Of a stretch of 64,000 bases of DNA, positions 35,209-47,001 are shown piece after piece (positions within the stretch are counted from its first letter, which is position 1; each line of letters starts with the position of its first letter). Both the position numbers and the translations under genes were made by a program. The stretch covers positions 234,070,556-234,134,555 of the forward strand of contig OX336398.1 in the NCBI GenBank assembly GCA_946902985.2, in the 5' to 3' direction. Source of the stretch: Meconema thalassinum. Its lineage: Eukaryota > Arthropoda > Insecta > Orthoptera > Tettigoniidae. Under the pieces are notes generated by a model, which saw only the letters and a program-made list of their open reading frames with translations, had not been told where the DNA came from and did no database searches.

Positions 35209-38200
35209 GAGTGAGGGTCGCACCAGCGACAAGACTAGAGCCAGTGGCGGAGTGAGTGTCGCACAAGCGACAAGACTAGAGCCAGTGGCGGAGTGAGTGT
35301 CACACAAGCGACAAGACTAGAGCCAGTGGCGGAGTGAGGGTCGCACCAGCGACAAGACTAGAGCCAGTGGCGGAGTGAGTGTCGCACCAGCGACAAGACT
35401 AGAGCCAGTGGCGGAGTGAGTGTCGCACCAGCGACAAGACTAGAGCCAGTGGCGGAGTGAGTGTCGCACCAGCGACAAGACTAGAGCCAGTGGCGGAGTG
35501 AGTGTCGCACCAGCGACAAGACTAGAGCCAGTGGCGGAGTGAGGGTCGCACCAGCGACAAGACTAGAGCCAGTGGCGGAGTGAGTGTCGCACCAGCGACA
35601 AGACTAGAGCCAGTGGCGGAGTGAGTGTCGCACCAGCGACAAGACTAGAGCCAGTGGCGGAGTGAGTGTCGCACCAGCGACAAGACTAGAGCCAGTGGCG
35701 GAGTGAGGGTCGCACCAGCGACAAGACTAGAGCCAGTGGCGGAGTGAGTGTCGCACCAGCGACAAGACTAGAGCCAGTGGCGGAGTGAGTGTCGCACCAG
35801 CGACAAGACTAGAGCCAGTGGCGGAGTGAGGGTCGCACAAGCGACAAGACTAGAGCCAGTGGCGGAGTGAGGGTCGCACCAGCGACAAGACTAGAGCCAG
35901 TGGCGGAGTGAGTGTCGCACCAGCGACAAGACTAGAGCCAGTGGCGGAGTGAGTGTCGCACCAGCGACAAGACTAGAGCCAGTGGCGGAGTGAGTGTGGC
36001 ACGTGCGACAAGACTAGAGCCAGTGGCGGAGTGAGTGTGGCACGTGCGACAAGACTAGAGCCAGTGGCGGAGTGAGTGTCGCACCAGCGACAAGACTAGA
36101 GCCAGTGGCGGAGTGAGTGTCGCACAAGCGACAAGACTATAGCCAGTGGCGGAGTGAGTGTCGCACAAGCGACAAGACTAGAGCCAGTGGCGGAGTGAGT
36201 GTCGCACAAGCGACAAGACTAGAGCCAGTGGCGGAGTGAGTGTCGCACAAGCGACAAGACTAGAGCCAGTGGCGGAGTGAGTGTCGCACAAGCGACAAGA
36301 CTAGAGCCAGTGGCGGAGTGAGTGTCGCACCAGCGACAAGACTAGAGCCAGTGGCGGAGTGAGTGTGGCACGTGCGACAAGACTAGAGCCAGTGGCGGAG
36401 TGAGTGTGGCACGTGCGACAAGACTAGAGCCAGTGGCGGAGTGAGTGTCGCACCAGCGACAAGACTAGAGCCAGTGGCGGAGTGAGTGTCGCACAAGCGA
36501 CAAGACTAGAGCCAGTGGCGGAGTGAGTGTCGCACAAGCGACAAGACTAGAGCCAGTGGCGGAGTGAGTGTCGCACAAGCGACAAGACTAGAGCCAGTGG
36601 CGGAGTGAGTGTCGCACAAGCGACAAGACTAGAGCCAGTGGCGGAGTGAGTGTCGCACCAGCGACAAGACTAGAGCCAGTGGCGGAGTGAGTGTGGCACG
36701 TGCGACAAGACTAGAGCCAGTGGCGGAGTGAGTGTGGCACGTGCGACAATACTAGAGCCAGTGGCGGAGTGAGTGTCGCACCAGCGACAAGACTAGAGCC
36801 AGTGGCGGAGTGAGTGTCGCACCAGCGACAAGACTAGAGCCAGTGGCGGAGTGAGTGTCGCACCAGCGACAAGACTAGAGCCAGTGGCGGAGTGAGTGTC
36901 GCACAAGCGACAAGACTAGAGCCAGTGGCGGAGTGAGTGTCGCACAAGCGACAAGACTAGAGCCAGTGGCGGAGTGAGTGTCGCACAAGCGGCAAGACTA
37001 GAGCCAGTGGCGGAGTGAGTGTCGCACCAGCGACAAGACTAGAGCCAGTGGCGGAGTGAGTGTCGCACAAGCGACAAGACTAGAGCCAGTGGCGGAGTGA
37101 GTGTCGCACCAGCGACAAGACTAGAGCCAGTGGCGGAGTGAGTGTCACACAAGCGACAAGACTAGAGCCAGTGGCGGAGTGAGTGTCGCACCAGCGACAA
37201 GACTAGAGCCAGTGGCGGAGTGAGTGTCGCACAAGCGACAGGACTAGAGCCAGTGGCGGAGTGAGTGTCGCACCAGCGACAAGACTAGAGCCAGTGGCGG
37301 AGTGAGTGTCGCACAAGCGACAAGACTGAAGCCAGTGGCGGAGTGAGTGTCACACAAGCGACAAGACTAGAGCCAGTGGCGGAGTGAGTGTTGCACCAGC
37401 GACAAGACTAGAGCCAGTGGCGGAGTGAGTGTCACACAAGCGACAAGACTAGAGCCAGTGGCGGAGTGAGTGTCGCACCAGCGACAAGACTAGAGCCAGT
37501 GGCGGAGTGAGTGTCGCACAAGCGACAAGACTAGAGCCAGTGGCGGAGTGAGTGTCGCACCAGCGACAAGACTAGAGCCAGTGGCGGAGTGAGTGTCGCA
37601 CCAGCGACAAGACTAGAGCCAGTGGCGGAGTGAGTGTCGCACAAGCGACAAGACTAGAGCCAGTGGCGGAGTGACTGTCGCACAAGCGACAAGACTAGAG
37701 CCAGTGGCGGAGTGAGTGTCGCACAAGCGACAAGACTAGAGCCAGTGGCGGAGTGAGTGTCACACAAGCGACAAGACTAGAGCCAGTGGCGGAGTGAGTG
37801 TCGCACCAGCGACAAGACTAGAGCCAGTGGCGGAGTGAGTGTCGCACCAGCGACAAGACTAGAGCCAGTGGCGGAGTGAGTGTCGCACCAGCGACAAGAC
37901 TAGAGCCAGTGGCGGAGTGAGTGTCGCACAAGTGACAAGACTAGAGCCAGTGGCAGAGTGAGTGTCGCACCAGCGACAAGACTAGAGCCAGTGGCGGAGT
38001 GAGTGTCGCACCAGCGACAAGACTAGAGCCAGTGGCGGAGTGAGTGTCGCACCAGCGACAAGACTAGAGCCAGTGGCGGAGTGAGTGTCGCACCAGCGAC
38101 AAGACTAGAGCCAGTGGCGGAGTGAGTGTCGCACAAGTGACAAGACTAGAGCCAGTGGCAGAGTGAGTGTCGCACCAGCGACAAGACTAGAGCCAGTGGC

Positions 38201-40052
38201 GGAGTGAGTGTCGCACAAGTGACAAGACTAGAGCCAGTGGCGGAGTGAGTGTCGCACCAGCGACAAGACTAGAGCCAGTGGCGGAGTGAGTGTCGCACAA
38301 GTGACAAGACTAGAGCCAGTGGCGGAGTGAGTGTCGCACAAGTGACAAGACTAGAGCCAGTGGCGGAGTGAGTGTCGCACAAGCGACAAGACTAGAGCCA
38401 GTGGCGGAGTGAGTGTCGCACAAGCGACAAGACTAGAGCCAGTGGCGGAGTGAGTGTCGCACAAGCGACAAGACTAGAGCCAGTGGCGGAGTGAGTGTCG
38501 CACAAGCGACAAGACTAGAGCCAGTGGCGGAGTGAGTGTCGCACCAGCGACAAGACTAGAGCCAGTGGCGGAGTGAGTGTCGCACAAGCGACAAGACTAG
38601 AGCCAGTGGCGGAGTGAGTGTCGCACCAGCGACAAGACTAGAGCCAGTGGCGGAGTGAGTGTCGCACCAGCGACAAGACTAGAGCCAGTGGCGGAGTGAG
38701 TGTCGCACCAGCGACAAGACTAGAGCCAGTGGCGGAGTGAGTGTCGCACAAGCGACAAGACTAGAGCCAGTGGCGGAGTGAGTGTCGCACAAGTGACAAG
38801 ACTAGAGCCAGTGGCGGAGTGAGTGTCGCACAAGTGACAAGACTAGAGCCAGTGGCGGAGTGAGTGTCACACAAGCGACAAGACTAGAGCCAGTGGCGGA
38901 GTGAGTGTCGCACCAGCGACAAGACTAGAGCCAGTAGCGGAGTGAGTGTCGCACAAGCGACAAGACTAGAGCCAGTGGCGGAGTGAGTGTCGCACAAGCG
39001 ACAAGACTAGAGCCAGTTGCGGAGTGAGTGTCGCACAAGCGACAAGACTAGAGCCAGTGGCGGAGTGAGTGTCGCACAAGCGACAAGACTAGAGCCAGTG
39101 GCGGAGTGAGTGTCGCACAAGCGACAAGACTAGAGCCAGTGGCGGAGTGAGTGTCGCACAAGCGACAAGACTAGAGCCAGTGGCGGAGTGAGTGTCGCAC
39201 CAGCGACAAGACTAGAGCCAGTGGCGGAGTGAGTATCGCACAAGCGACAAGACTAGAGCCAGTGGCGGAGTGAGTGTCGCACAAGTGACAAGACTAGAGC
39301 CAGTGGCGGAGTGAGTGTCGCACCAGCGACAAGACTAGAGCCAGTGGCGGAGTGAGTGTCGCACAAGTGACAAGACTAGAGCCAGTGGCGGAGTGAGTGT
39401 CGCACAAGTGACAAGACTAGAGCCAGTGGCGGAGTGAGTGTCGCACAAGCGACAAGACTAGAGCCAGTGGCGGAGTGAGTGTCGCACAAGCGACAAGACT
39501 AGAGCCAGTGGCGGAGTGAGTGTCGCACAAGCGACAAGACTAGAGCCAGTGGCGGAGTGAGTGTCGCACAAGTGACAAGACTAGAGCCAGTGGCGGAGTG
39601 AGTGTCGCACAAGTGACAAGACTAGAGCCAGTGGCGGAGTGAGTGTCACACAAGCGACAAGACTAGAGCCAGTGGCGGAGTGAGTGTCGCACCAGCGACA
39701 AGACTAGAGCCAGTGGCGGAGTGAGTGTCGCACAAGCGACAAGACTAGAGCCAGTGGCGGAGTGAGTGTCGCACAAGCGACAAGACAAGAGCCAGTGGCG
39801 GAGTGAGTGTCGCACAAGCGACAAGACTAGAGCCAGTGGCGGAGTGAGTGTCGCACAAGCGACAAGACTAGAGCCAGTGGCGGAGTGAGTGTCGCACAAG
39901 CGACAAGACTAGAGCCAGTGGCGGAGTGAGTGTCGCACAAGCGACAAGACTAGAGCCAGTGGCGGAGTGAGTGTCGCACAAGCGACAAGACTAGAGCCAG
40001 TGGCGGAGTGAGTGTCGCACAAGCGACAAGACTAGAGCCAGTGGCGGAGTGA
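35209..40052. repeat. 41-bp satellite array (satellite 3), about 118 copies
   Basis: The unit is GTGTCGCACCAGCGACAAGA, CTAGAGCCAGTGGCGGAGTG, A (41 bp). Copies are almost identical. Variation is concentrated in the 14-nt word GTCGCACCAGCGAC, which also occurs as GTCGCACAAGCGAC, GTCACACAAGCGAC, GTCGCACAAGTGAC and GTGGCACGTGCGAC. The first two form a 5-bp hairpin stem (GTCGC/GCGAC) with a 4-nt loop. Both borders are abrupt. The 78-codon minus-strand frame at 39663-39899 exists only because one unit near 39784 has CAAG in place of CTAG, which removes the usual stop. It is not a gene. Confidence 0.98.
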
Positions 40053-42884
40053 AAATGGGCAATTTTTACCGCATATTAGCTTCAGTACGCGCAAGTTTTC
40101 GTTAATTATGTGCTATGTTATTACCAACGCTAACATTACAATCATGCTAAACCATCAGATCTTCAAATACAACCCCAACCACGCGATGGTATGTGATTTC
40201 TAAATCATGCGTGGGGAATTAGCAGCGGAAGATGTCCAAATACAATGAGAAGATAATCTAAAGCCATACACGGGACCGCATATAACATCTCATGGCGGGT
40301 CTCGAAACAAGTGACGCTGCATCTGTAAGTCAGATCAAGTATTTGTAGCGTATTGTATGAGTTGGAAACAGTAGATTAGTTTAATTTGGTTTCATTTATT
40401 TAAGTGCACAATGCAGGTAGTTAATTATAGGACGCGTGTGGAAAGTAATAGTTTTATTAAACATTTATAGACGCCAGGAAGGCTGGATTTCCAATGCTCA
40501 TTTCGTATAATTTCAAAACAGTTATTATCAACCATTTATTTTGTCAGGCTGATGACAAATAAACTAGTTTGGCAGATGTTAAATCGAGGCCAAGGTTACG
40601 AGCCAAACCCACTGCACAGCACACTCGATTCTAGGCAGTGCATCAATATTTTGTTTAGAAGGCTGTGAGATTCTTAACATTACTACAAGTGGAATGTAGA
40701 GTCCGTTATTCACATTTGTTGACCAGATCAATACTTGAAAACAGGTTTATTTCTTTAAGAGAAGCCACGCAGGCAATGAATGCAACATTATTTCGTAACC
40801 AAATGAACGCAGGTTCAACCTCATTCAGGGAAGAGGCAATTTTATAAATGCTCACACACATTTAGCTTGTATCAGAAGCCTTCATGTTTATTTAAAGCGT
40901 TGTCAGGATGTGTTTTCTGTACAAATAATCTTTATTACCAGCACCTCAAACGTGTATCAATTAGGAATCCACACTTTTGTAAATTAACGTTATGAGAGTA
41001 TCATATGAGTCGTGACGGTGGATTAATACCTATGACATTGTTATTGTGGTTACACCGGTGGTAATAAACTATTTGAAGTCGTACCAAACCGTGGGCGCCT
41101 GGATCAATGAATCCGAAATAAGAGTAAAGTAATTGGTGAAGACACATGATGTCTAATAATTATGAAGTAATTGGTGGAGACACAGGATGTCTAAAAATGA
41201 TGAAATAGTGGTGAAGACACAGGGTGTCTAGTAAACTATTAAAATATTGAGTTATTTTGCTTAAGTTGGATACACACGTTACCTAATTACACTGAACGCT
41301 TTTAAAGGTCCATAAACTGAACAACAATACTGTCAGGGATAAATAATTGTGTGAAGCTTTAATAATCAAAAATAGGGTTTTGAAAACTAACGAATCTTAT
41401 AATTCCCCCTGAGTCTAAATAAAATTTCTAAACATTAAAAATAAACTATTTTCTGGACCAAATGTTAACACTTAAATATTGTTAAGCTATTTTAGATACA
41501 TTTTGATACATTTTCTCATGAATAGTCGACAACTAATTGGTGATGTGATAACAGAAGCACACACATCAGATTAGTAGCAATATGAGTCGATGTAATTGTT
41601 TAATTACTATCGCCTTTGCAGGCTTTCCTATATTTTTCTACTTTCTTAACATTTTGACACTATGACCGTTTGTTACAAACAGTAACAAATCGAGTATGCA
41701 GGCAGTGCCAATTGCACAACCATAGGAGTGCTGAATTATTGTTTGCATTTGTGTTGTATTAGCATAGCTTTTTAATTTATTCAGCAACATTGTGCACATA
41801 GCTTGATTTTCTTAGTAATAAACGCATCTCGTTTATTAATTAATGATATTTAGGACTAGCTAAACACTTAACTCTAAAGATAAATGTTAGAGATGGCACC
41901 ATCATATCATAGGACAAATTTTCCCCTTGCTACTAAATGTAAATGTTCTAGTATTTGTAAACAAGTAAATGTCTTGCTTTGGTGTAGATTCTTTTGATGT
42001 TTGATCCTCCCGTAGTCATTTCGATGTAATTGCTTAGGGCCGATCTTACGTGCCATTCTCTTAGCTTGTTCATTTTAGTCGAATTTTGTATTAGGACCAT
42101 GAGAGTAATTTAGATCTTGTTTAGGACTTTTTTATATTTTCTTTCAGGGCAGAATAGTATCGGACTAGCCGTTTTGCAACTCTCATGCTAGGCTAGGGAT
42201 CTATTCTGAATAAAATTTATTTGTGATTTTAACATAAGGCTGACCTCTCTTTTCTTGTTTAGTATTGTTCCTCTGAGCTGGTTAAAGATCGAACCTCACT
42301 AATTCCCGACACCCCCGAGTGCAGACTTTGTGCTACACCAGCCTATGAATGTATCGTCCCCTATACATGTGTGTTAACTGGAAGAGGGTCTCGGAAGGGT
42401 CATTTGAAACCGGTGGCTCCCCGAAACCTTCGGCCAGCGGGCACAATATGTCGTACAGAAGGTCTATTATATCTTCAAACAGCAACATTATTTTCAAAAA
42501 TTCCTGAATTGAAATAGTTTATTTTTAATTTTATTTTTTTTGCTTTTAGGAATTTGGGCCATTGGAGGCTAAAGAAACTGCATTTTCATGCACCCCAAGC
42601 CTTTATAATTTATTAAAGGGGCCTTCCTCTGGATGCGGACTTGACACAACAGTGAGGGTCAGTTTTTATGTTACGTGTATTGCGTTTCGTCTACGAGGTT
42701 TTCAATTTTTCACGTCAGGAAGTACACGTTAGTTTCAGAGCATATTTCAACTAAATATTTATCTTTGTCGACAAACAGGTTCCAAGCCCCTAACCATTGC
42801 AACAGTAGCTCAATTGATTACGTCTGGTTATTAATACCGAAGACCGTTCGAAGAATAGGTACTTCGGCTAGTTAATACAATAAA
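40053..42884. other. 2.8 kb without recognised genes or elements
   Basis: AT-rich. The only structure I can support is a short triplication at 41125-41230. A 60-codon frame at 40665-40847 has no recognisable content. The stretch around 42050-42450 is GC-richer and contains AATAAAATTTATTTGTG. It might be part of an LTR or other element, but no partner copy is in the window. Confidence 0.5.
41125..41230. repeat. Imperfect three-copy tandem repeat, about 36-44 bp
   Basis: The words GGTGAAGACACATGATGTCTA, GGTGGAGACACAGGATGTCTA and GGTGAAGACACAGGGTGTCTA occur in succession, each with an AT-rich linker containing GAAGTAATT or a variant. Confidence 0.85.
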
Positions 42885-43408
42885 TCTGAAGAGTTTGTTT
42901 GTGTGTTTGTGTGCTTAGACGCGCTAATCTCTGGAACTACCAGTCGGATTCGAAAAATTATTTTGGATATGACAGCCAAATTCAAGAGGAATAGTTTAGG
43001 CTGCGTAGCATTAGGCTGCACCTCTCTGGTAAAGATTGATTTTTGTTCAGTAAGTCGGAATAACAAGCACTCCCGAACAGCTTCAATAATACGTAAGTCT
43101 ATTGTTGCCTGGGAATGTATGCTGCATCACGTCGCACCTACCAGTGTTCTGGCGCAGAATTGCGAGCTGTTTATAAATTTCAGTCACGGGGAGTAATTAG
43201 TGTAAAAAGATTTCTTGAGCCCCTTAAAACAGTTACCATGACAATAGTATGCCTCTGTATAAGGGCGATGGTGTTGGTGCAGTATACTGAGGTTATCAGC
43301 TGCAATAAGCGTTGGTACTTATCCTTGAGCGATCCAGTTCTGTAGTAGTATCCATTATCATCCATAATACAAATAAAACCACCGGGCAAAGCCGGGCACT
43401 ACTGCTAG
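42885..43408 (+). mobile_element. Non-autonomous Helitron, 524 bp
   Basis: Begins TCTGAAGAGTTTGTTTGTGT and then AGACGCGCTAATCTCTGGAA, a start shared by many insect Helitrons. It ends GGGCACTACTGCTAG with a short CCGG-based hairpin just before (CCGGGCAAAGCCGG). It lies between A (42884) and T (43409), as Helitrons do. No Rep/helicase is encoded, and the overlapping short frames are not genes. Confidence 0.8.
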
Positions 43409-43568
43409 TAAAAAGCTATAACTACAACAAAAAATATTGTCTGTCTATCACTATTGTGATCTACTGTTGATAAGCTATATAATTTACAAAACACACTGCA
43501 CACCAAAACTGGTCATCGGAGCACCCTGTAGGCATTCCGCTACAACTCCAGATAAGTATCAAAGTATC

Positions 43569-44113
43569 AACAAGTAGTTCCGTGAAGCACTATAAAGCGT
43601 ATTTTCATATATCCTACTAATGTTAATTATCGCCTCTATCAATATACAAAATTTCAGTTTGATAGCTGTAATAGATTCGTAGATATTGAGAACCGTCGAA
43701 ATATTTTGGATGGTCACCATGTTGGATTTTAATATATGTAGGTCTTAGAGTTACGTACACGAAGATTATTGTGTAGGTGTAGTATTCAAACTTCAATCGC
43801 ATGATTAGGACACAAGAAGTATAATCAAGATTTTAAAATTTCCCATCTTGTGGTAATGAAAAAAATTGAAATACATTAGATGCCAGTGGATTACAATTTG
43901 AATAAGTATTTACCGTACCAAGTTTCACTCCGCTCGGATGGTTAAATCGCGAGAAACTTCTATTTAAATATTTACATTTCGCGTCGCCGCCATGTTGGAT
44001 TCGTGATCATCAGGTTTGAAAGGTCCATAGCTTCAATCATCATACGAAATTTCAATTTTGCCGTTTAGAGTGATGTCATACGCCTATTTATTCATAAATG
44101 AAAATAGGCTAAA
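43569..44113 (+). mobile_element. Hairpin-tailed element (family F), copy F1
   Basis: Starts AACAAGTAGTTCCGTGAAGC with a nearby GCGTATTTTCAT. The body shares GTAATAGATTCGTAGATATT and CGCCGCCATGTTGGATT with copies at 53.2 and 55.2 kb. It ends in a hairpin CCTATTTATTCATAAATG then AAAATAGGCT. The AGCCTATTTTCAT-type word near the 5' end is the complement of the 3' ATGAAAATAGGCT. That arrangement recalls Helentron-associated repeats (DINE-1/HINE): short subterminal inverted repeats, then a 3' stem-loop. It is non-coding. Confidence 0.75.
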
Positions 44114-44459
44114 TACGGCTTAAAGGTTATCGATACATTTCCTAACAGACAGATGCATTTTACCAAGACTCATAAAATGCTAGTAAGTTACCGCTTTAAT
44201 TAAATACACTAATAGATTCGTCTAGCTTGCGGCAAACAGAAGCCACGCGATATTCAACTAGGTCACGTATCAGGGCGTGCGATAAATAAGGAAAACCCGC
44301 GAACAACTGAGTCGAGGAGTGTAATATGTGTTCTCGTAAAGCTCGACTGAGCAGAAAGAAAGGAAATCACTCTACATTAACATAAGAGGAAGGGATGTTG
44401 GCAGGGGAAATAACATATAACTTATATTCCACGCTGGGGTTAACATTTTAAGTCAACTA
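44114..44459. other. No recognised feature
   Basis: No gene, RNA or repeat relationship was identified. Confidence 0.4.
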
Positions 44460-45908
44460 GGGTGGAACCACAAAGTGGAATCACTGATTTTTACAGAGGA
44501 CTGGATGAAGATATTTCGCCCCTTGTTTCCAGTGATTTAGGCTGGGGTAACCCTAGCCCTACATTATCCACTCCGTTGGCCTTGTGTTCCTGCTTTATGT
44601 TTAAGAGGAAGTGTATAATGTTGAACAAATTCTTGCCAATGGATGCTATCAGCAATATTTTCCAAAAGTCGGCATCTGCATTTTCTAAGTTTTTGAAAAA
44701 AAAAAACAACAACGCGTTAACCACAAAATTCAGGAAATTTGATGTTATTCTACTTTCTATTTTATACCAAGAATATCATAAAATTTCCTGAATCCCACCG
44801 CCCAAGCCTTTCTGTTCTTTTTTTTTTAGGAACGAAGTACAGATGTCCGATTATGGAAATAACATAACAAAGCAGATGTGGAGATTTCGAAATAAAGTCA
44901 AATTTAATATTGATTATAATAAACTATTTATTACCTAAAGTACATTGAAACCGTACCGGCTTAGGTCACATTGTGACCTTGTTATTCACATTCTCAAAAT
45001 TTCATAATAACTTCGTCACACATATTTCCAATGTTTCTCTACACAATATCTCTCTCAGCCATATACACATCAAGCATCATTTTTATAACATACCGGTAAC
45101 TTTTTCAACATATACATCTCTTCAATTCAACGCTGTTTTTATGCACTATTAACAAAATTATTGAAACACATATGTTTTTTGTTTTTTTGATATTTTAATC
45201 TGCGAATTTTTGGCACAAAAATATTTCTAGTATCCTCTATTAGGGGAAAAAACATTAAGTTGTATGTTATTACCCGTTTTACATTTGATTGCCGCTGAGC
45301 CTGGCTGCGTCACCGCTTGTTGATTATTGTAGCAGGAGCCCCGCGGGGTAAGGAGAAGGACACAGTGATGACACAATGCACAGTCAAGCAGCATTGCTTG
45401 CGCTACCTGTCTTAGAAGCGCAGATAAGTATCCTGCTACTGTAGCTGAGTCATATCCTACACGCGCAACTGTACCTGTCAACGAAGCAGAGTGACACAAG
45501 TAAACAAGGAATAGTTTCCATCTCGACCGTCGGCAATCAATTCGTGACAGGGCAATACTGCACAGTTCCTTGACCACGCTGAGGATGATTACAATGTGAC
45601 CTAAACCGGTACTGTTTTAATGTACAAGATATTGACTTAAGGTAATCAATACTTTATTATAATTAATACGTCACTAAGGAATCGGGCTAAAAGGCTCATT
45701 TTTATGGCATTCTTTAATAATGATTTGTAACCACAAATATCGTGTTTTGGAACATCTTACACCATTCATTTGATGCGTTTCTCCCAGAGGAATACGAAAT
45801 CAAAAAAATCTATTTCTTGTAAAAAAAAGGCAGATGTCGACTTTTGGAAATAGGCTCCACTAAAAAAAAAAAAAAATGATCGAAGCAGATGACCTCGCTG
45901 TTCCACCC
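44460..45908. mobile_element. Possible TIR element with an internal long inverted repeat
   Basis: GGGTGGAAC at 44460 and GTTCCACCC at 45900-45908 could be short termini. Inside, about 44900-44985 and 45583-45668 are reverse complements (both around a CAATGTGACCTAA word followed by CCGGTAC and AATGTAC). Direct words CAGATGTC, GGAAATA and AAGCAGATG occur near both flanks. A 116-codon minus frame (45227-45577) and a 109-codon plus frame (44462-44791) show no domain I recognise. The outer boundaries are uncertain, but the inner inverted repeat is secure. Confidence 0.5.
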
Positions 45909-46121
45909 CTTAAAGCCAAATCTCCATAACAGTGCATTTCATTAGATTGCACTGACAAGTAGACATGGCTGATGACCGAAATGTCTATTGGTGCAATTGT
46001 TACGGGAGTAGCTATCCGCGAAACTGACCACTAATGTAGCAATTATTGCACGTGCGAATCTGAACGACTGTGAAACAGGGAATGACCGGCCAAACACAAA
46101 CTATAGAAACATTCAAACTCA

Positions 46122-46275
46122 CCAATTTTTCTAGGTTTGTGCCATGTTCTGTGTGGGGTCTCGCCTAGGACACCTAGTTGGCTCATCAGCGGGCGCTTGG
46201 TGACCCGCCCGGACACGGCACAAACCTAGGGGAAAAAAAAGTTTAAATCCACTGGCCGTGAAAGCCAATATACCA
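46122..46275. repeat. Fold-back repeat, copy 1
   Basis: CTAGGTTTGTGCC (46131-46143) and its exact complement GGCACAAACCTAG (46217-46229) frame a GC-rich centre. The words CCTAGGACACC and GCTCATCAGCGGGC recur inverted at 46888-46957. CACTGGCCGTGAAAGCCAAT recurs directly at about 46974-46993. Confidence 0.85.
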
Positions 46276-46887
46276 TTTTATGTTCAACCCTGGCGAAGTG
46301 TAAATATTATATGTCAGAAAACTGTACTATAATGAGGCTCATTATAGTACAAGTTTTCAATATGAAACAGTTTCTCGTACCAATTAGAGCTCAAGAAACA
46401 GTTGTTTGACCAATTAGATAATTAGATGCGCAGAGTTCCACGGCCTTCTAATTTAAATTTCACTGCCTGGCCTAGTGTCATAGTAGGGTAATCGAGGAGA
46501 CCATGATCAAATACAAGGCATTCTCTGCGTCCCATGCGCTCTGTTCAGTACATAAAACTGGTGAAATCTCGACAGATATTTATGAATATTTACGTTCGAA
46601 CATAAAATAGCTAACCTAATTATCGTCGAACATAAACAGTCGTATGCAGCTCGCCTATAATGGTAATTAAGACACTCGTATAGAAATATAAACATATAAA
46701 CATACTCGTGTCTTAATTATTGCCATTAAAGGCTCGTTGCATAATGTACTATTTTGGAAGCCGTCATAGGGAGGTTATGGCTGCTTGAGCTCTTACTTCC
46801 CGCAGTAAAGAGGTGCAGGTGCACTTCATTGAAATGGAGGTAGCGCGCAGTTCGCTACTCCTGTGGGGTCCGAACGGGGACACGAAG
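46276..46887. other. No gene; two small palindromes
   Basis: GTACTATAATGAG/CTCATTATAGTAC (46324-46350) is a perfect 13-bp palindrome with a 1-nt centre. A second, imperfect one pairs TAATGGTAATTAAGACACTC near 46657 with its complement near 46712-46731. Otherwise nothing is recognised. Confidence 0.7.
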
Positions 46888-47001
46888 AGCCCGCTGATGA
46901 GCCAGCTTGGTGTCCTAGGCAAGACCTCGCATAAGACATGGCATAAACCTAAAAAGAAAACTGAGTTTTAATTCACTGACCGTGAAAGCCAATATATATT
47001 T
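46888..47001. repeat. Fold-back repeat, copy 2
   Basis: Inverted copy of part of 46122-46275 (GCCCGCTGATGAGCC, GGTGTCCTAGGC, GACATGGCATAAACCTA) followed by a direct copy of the other part (CACTGACCGTGAAAGCCAAT). One of the two has therefore been internally rearranged. Confidence 0.8.

Noticed and set aside
35209..40052. CRISPR array
   Set aside because: Repeats are contiguous 41-bp units with no unique spacers, in eukaryotic sequence. It is a satellite.
41520..42460. LTR retrotransposon LTR
   Set aside because: A polyadenylation-like AATAAA and a GC shift were noticed, but no second LTR, primer-binding site or gag/pol sequence is in the window.
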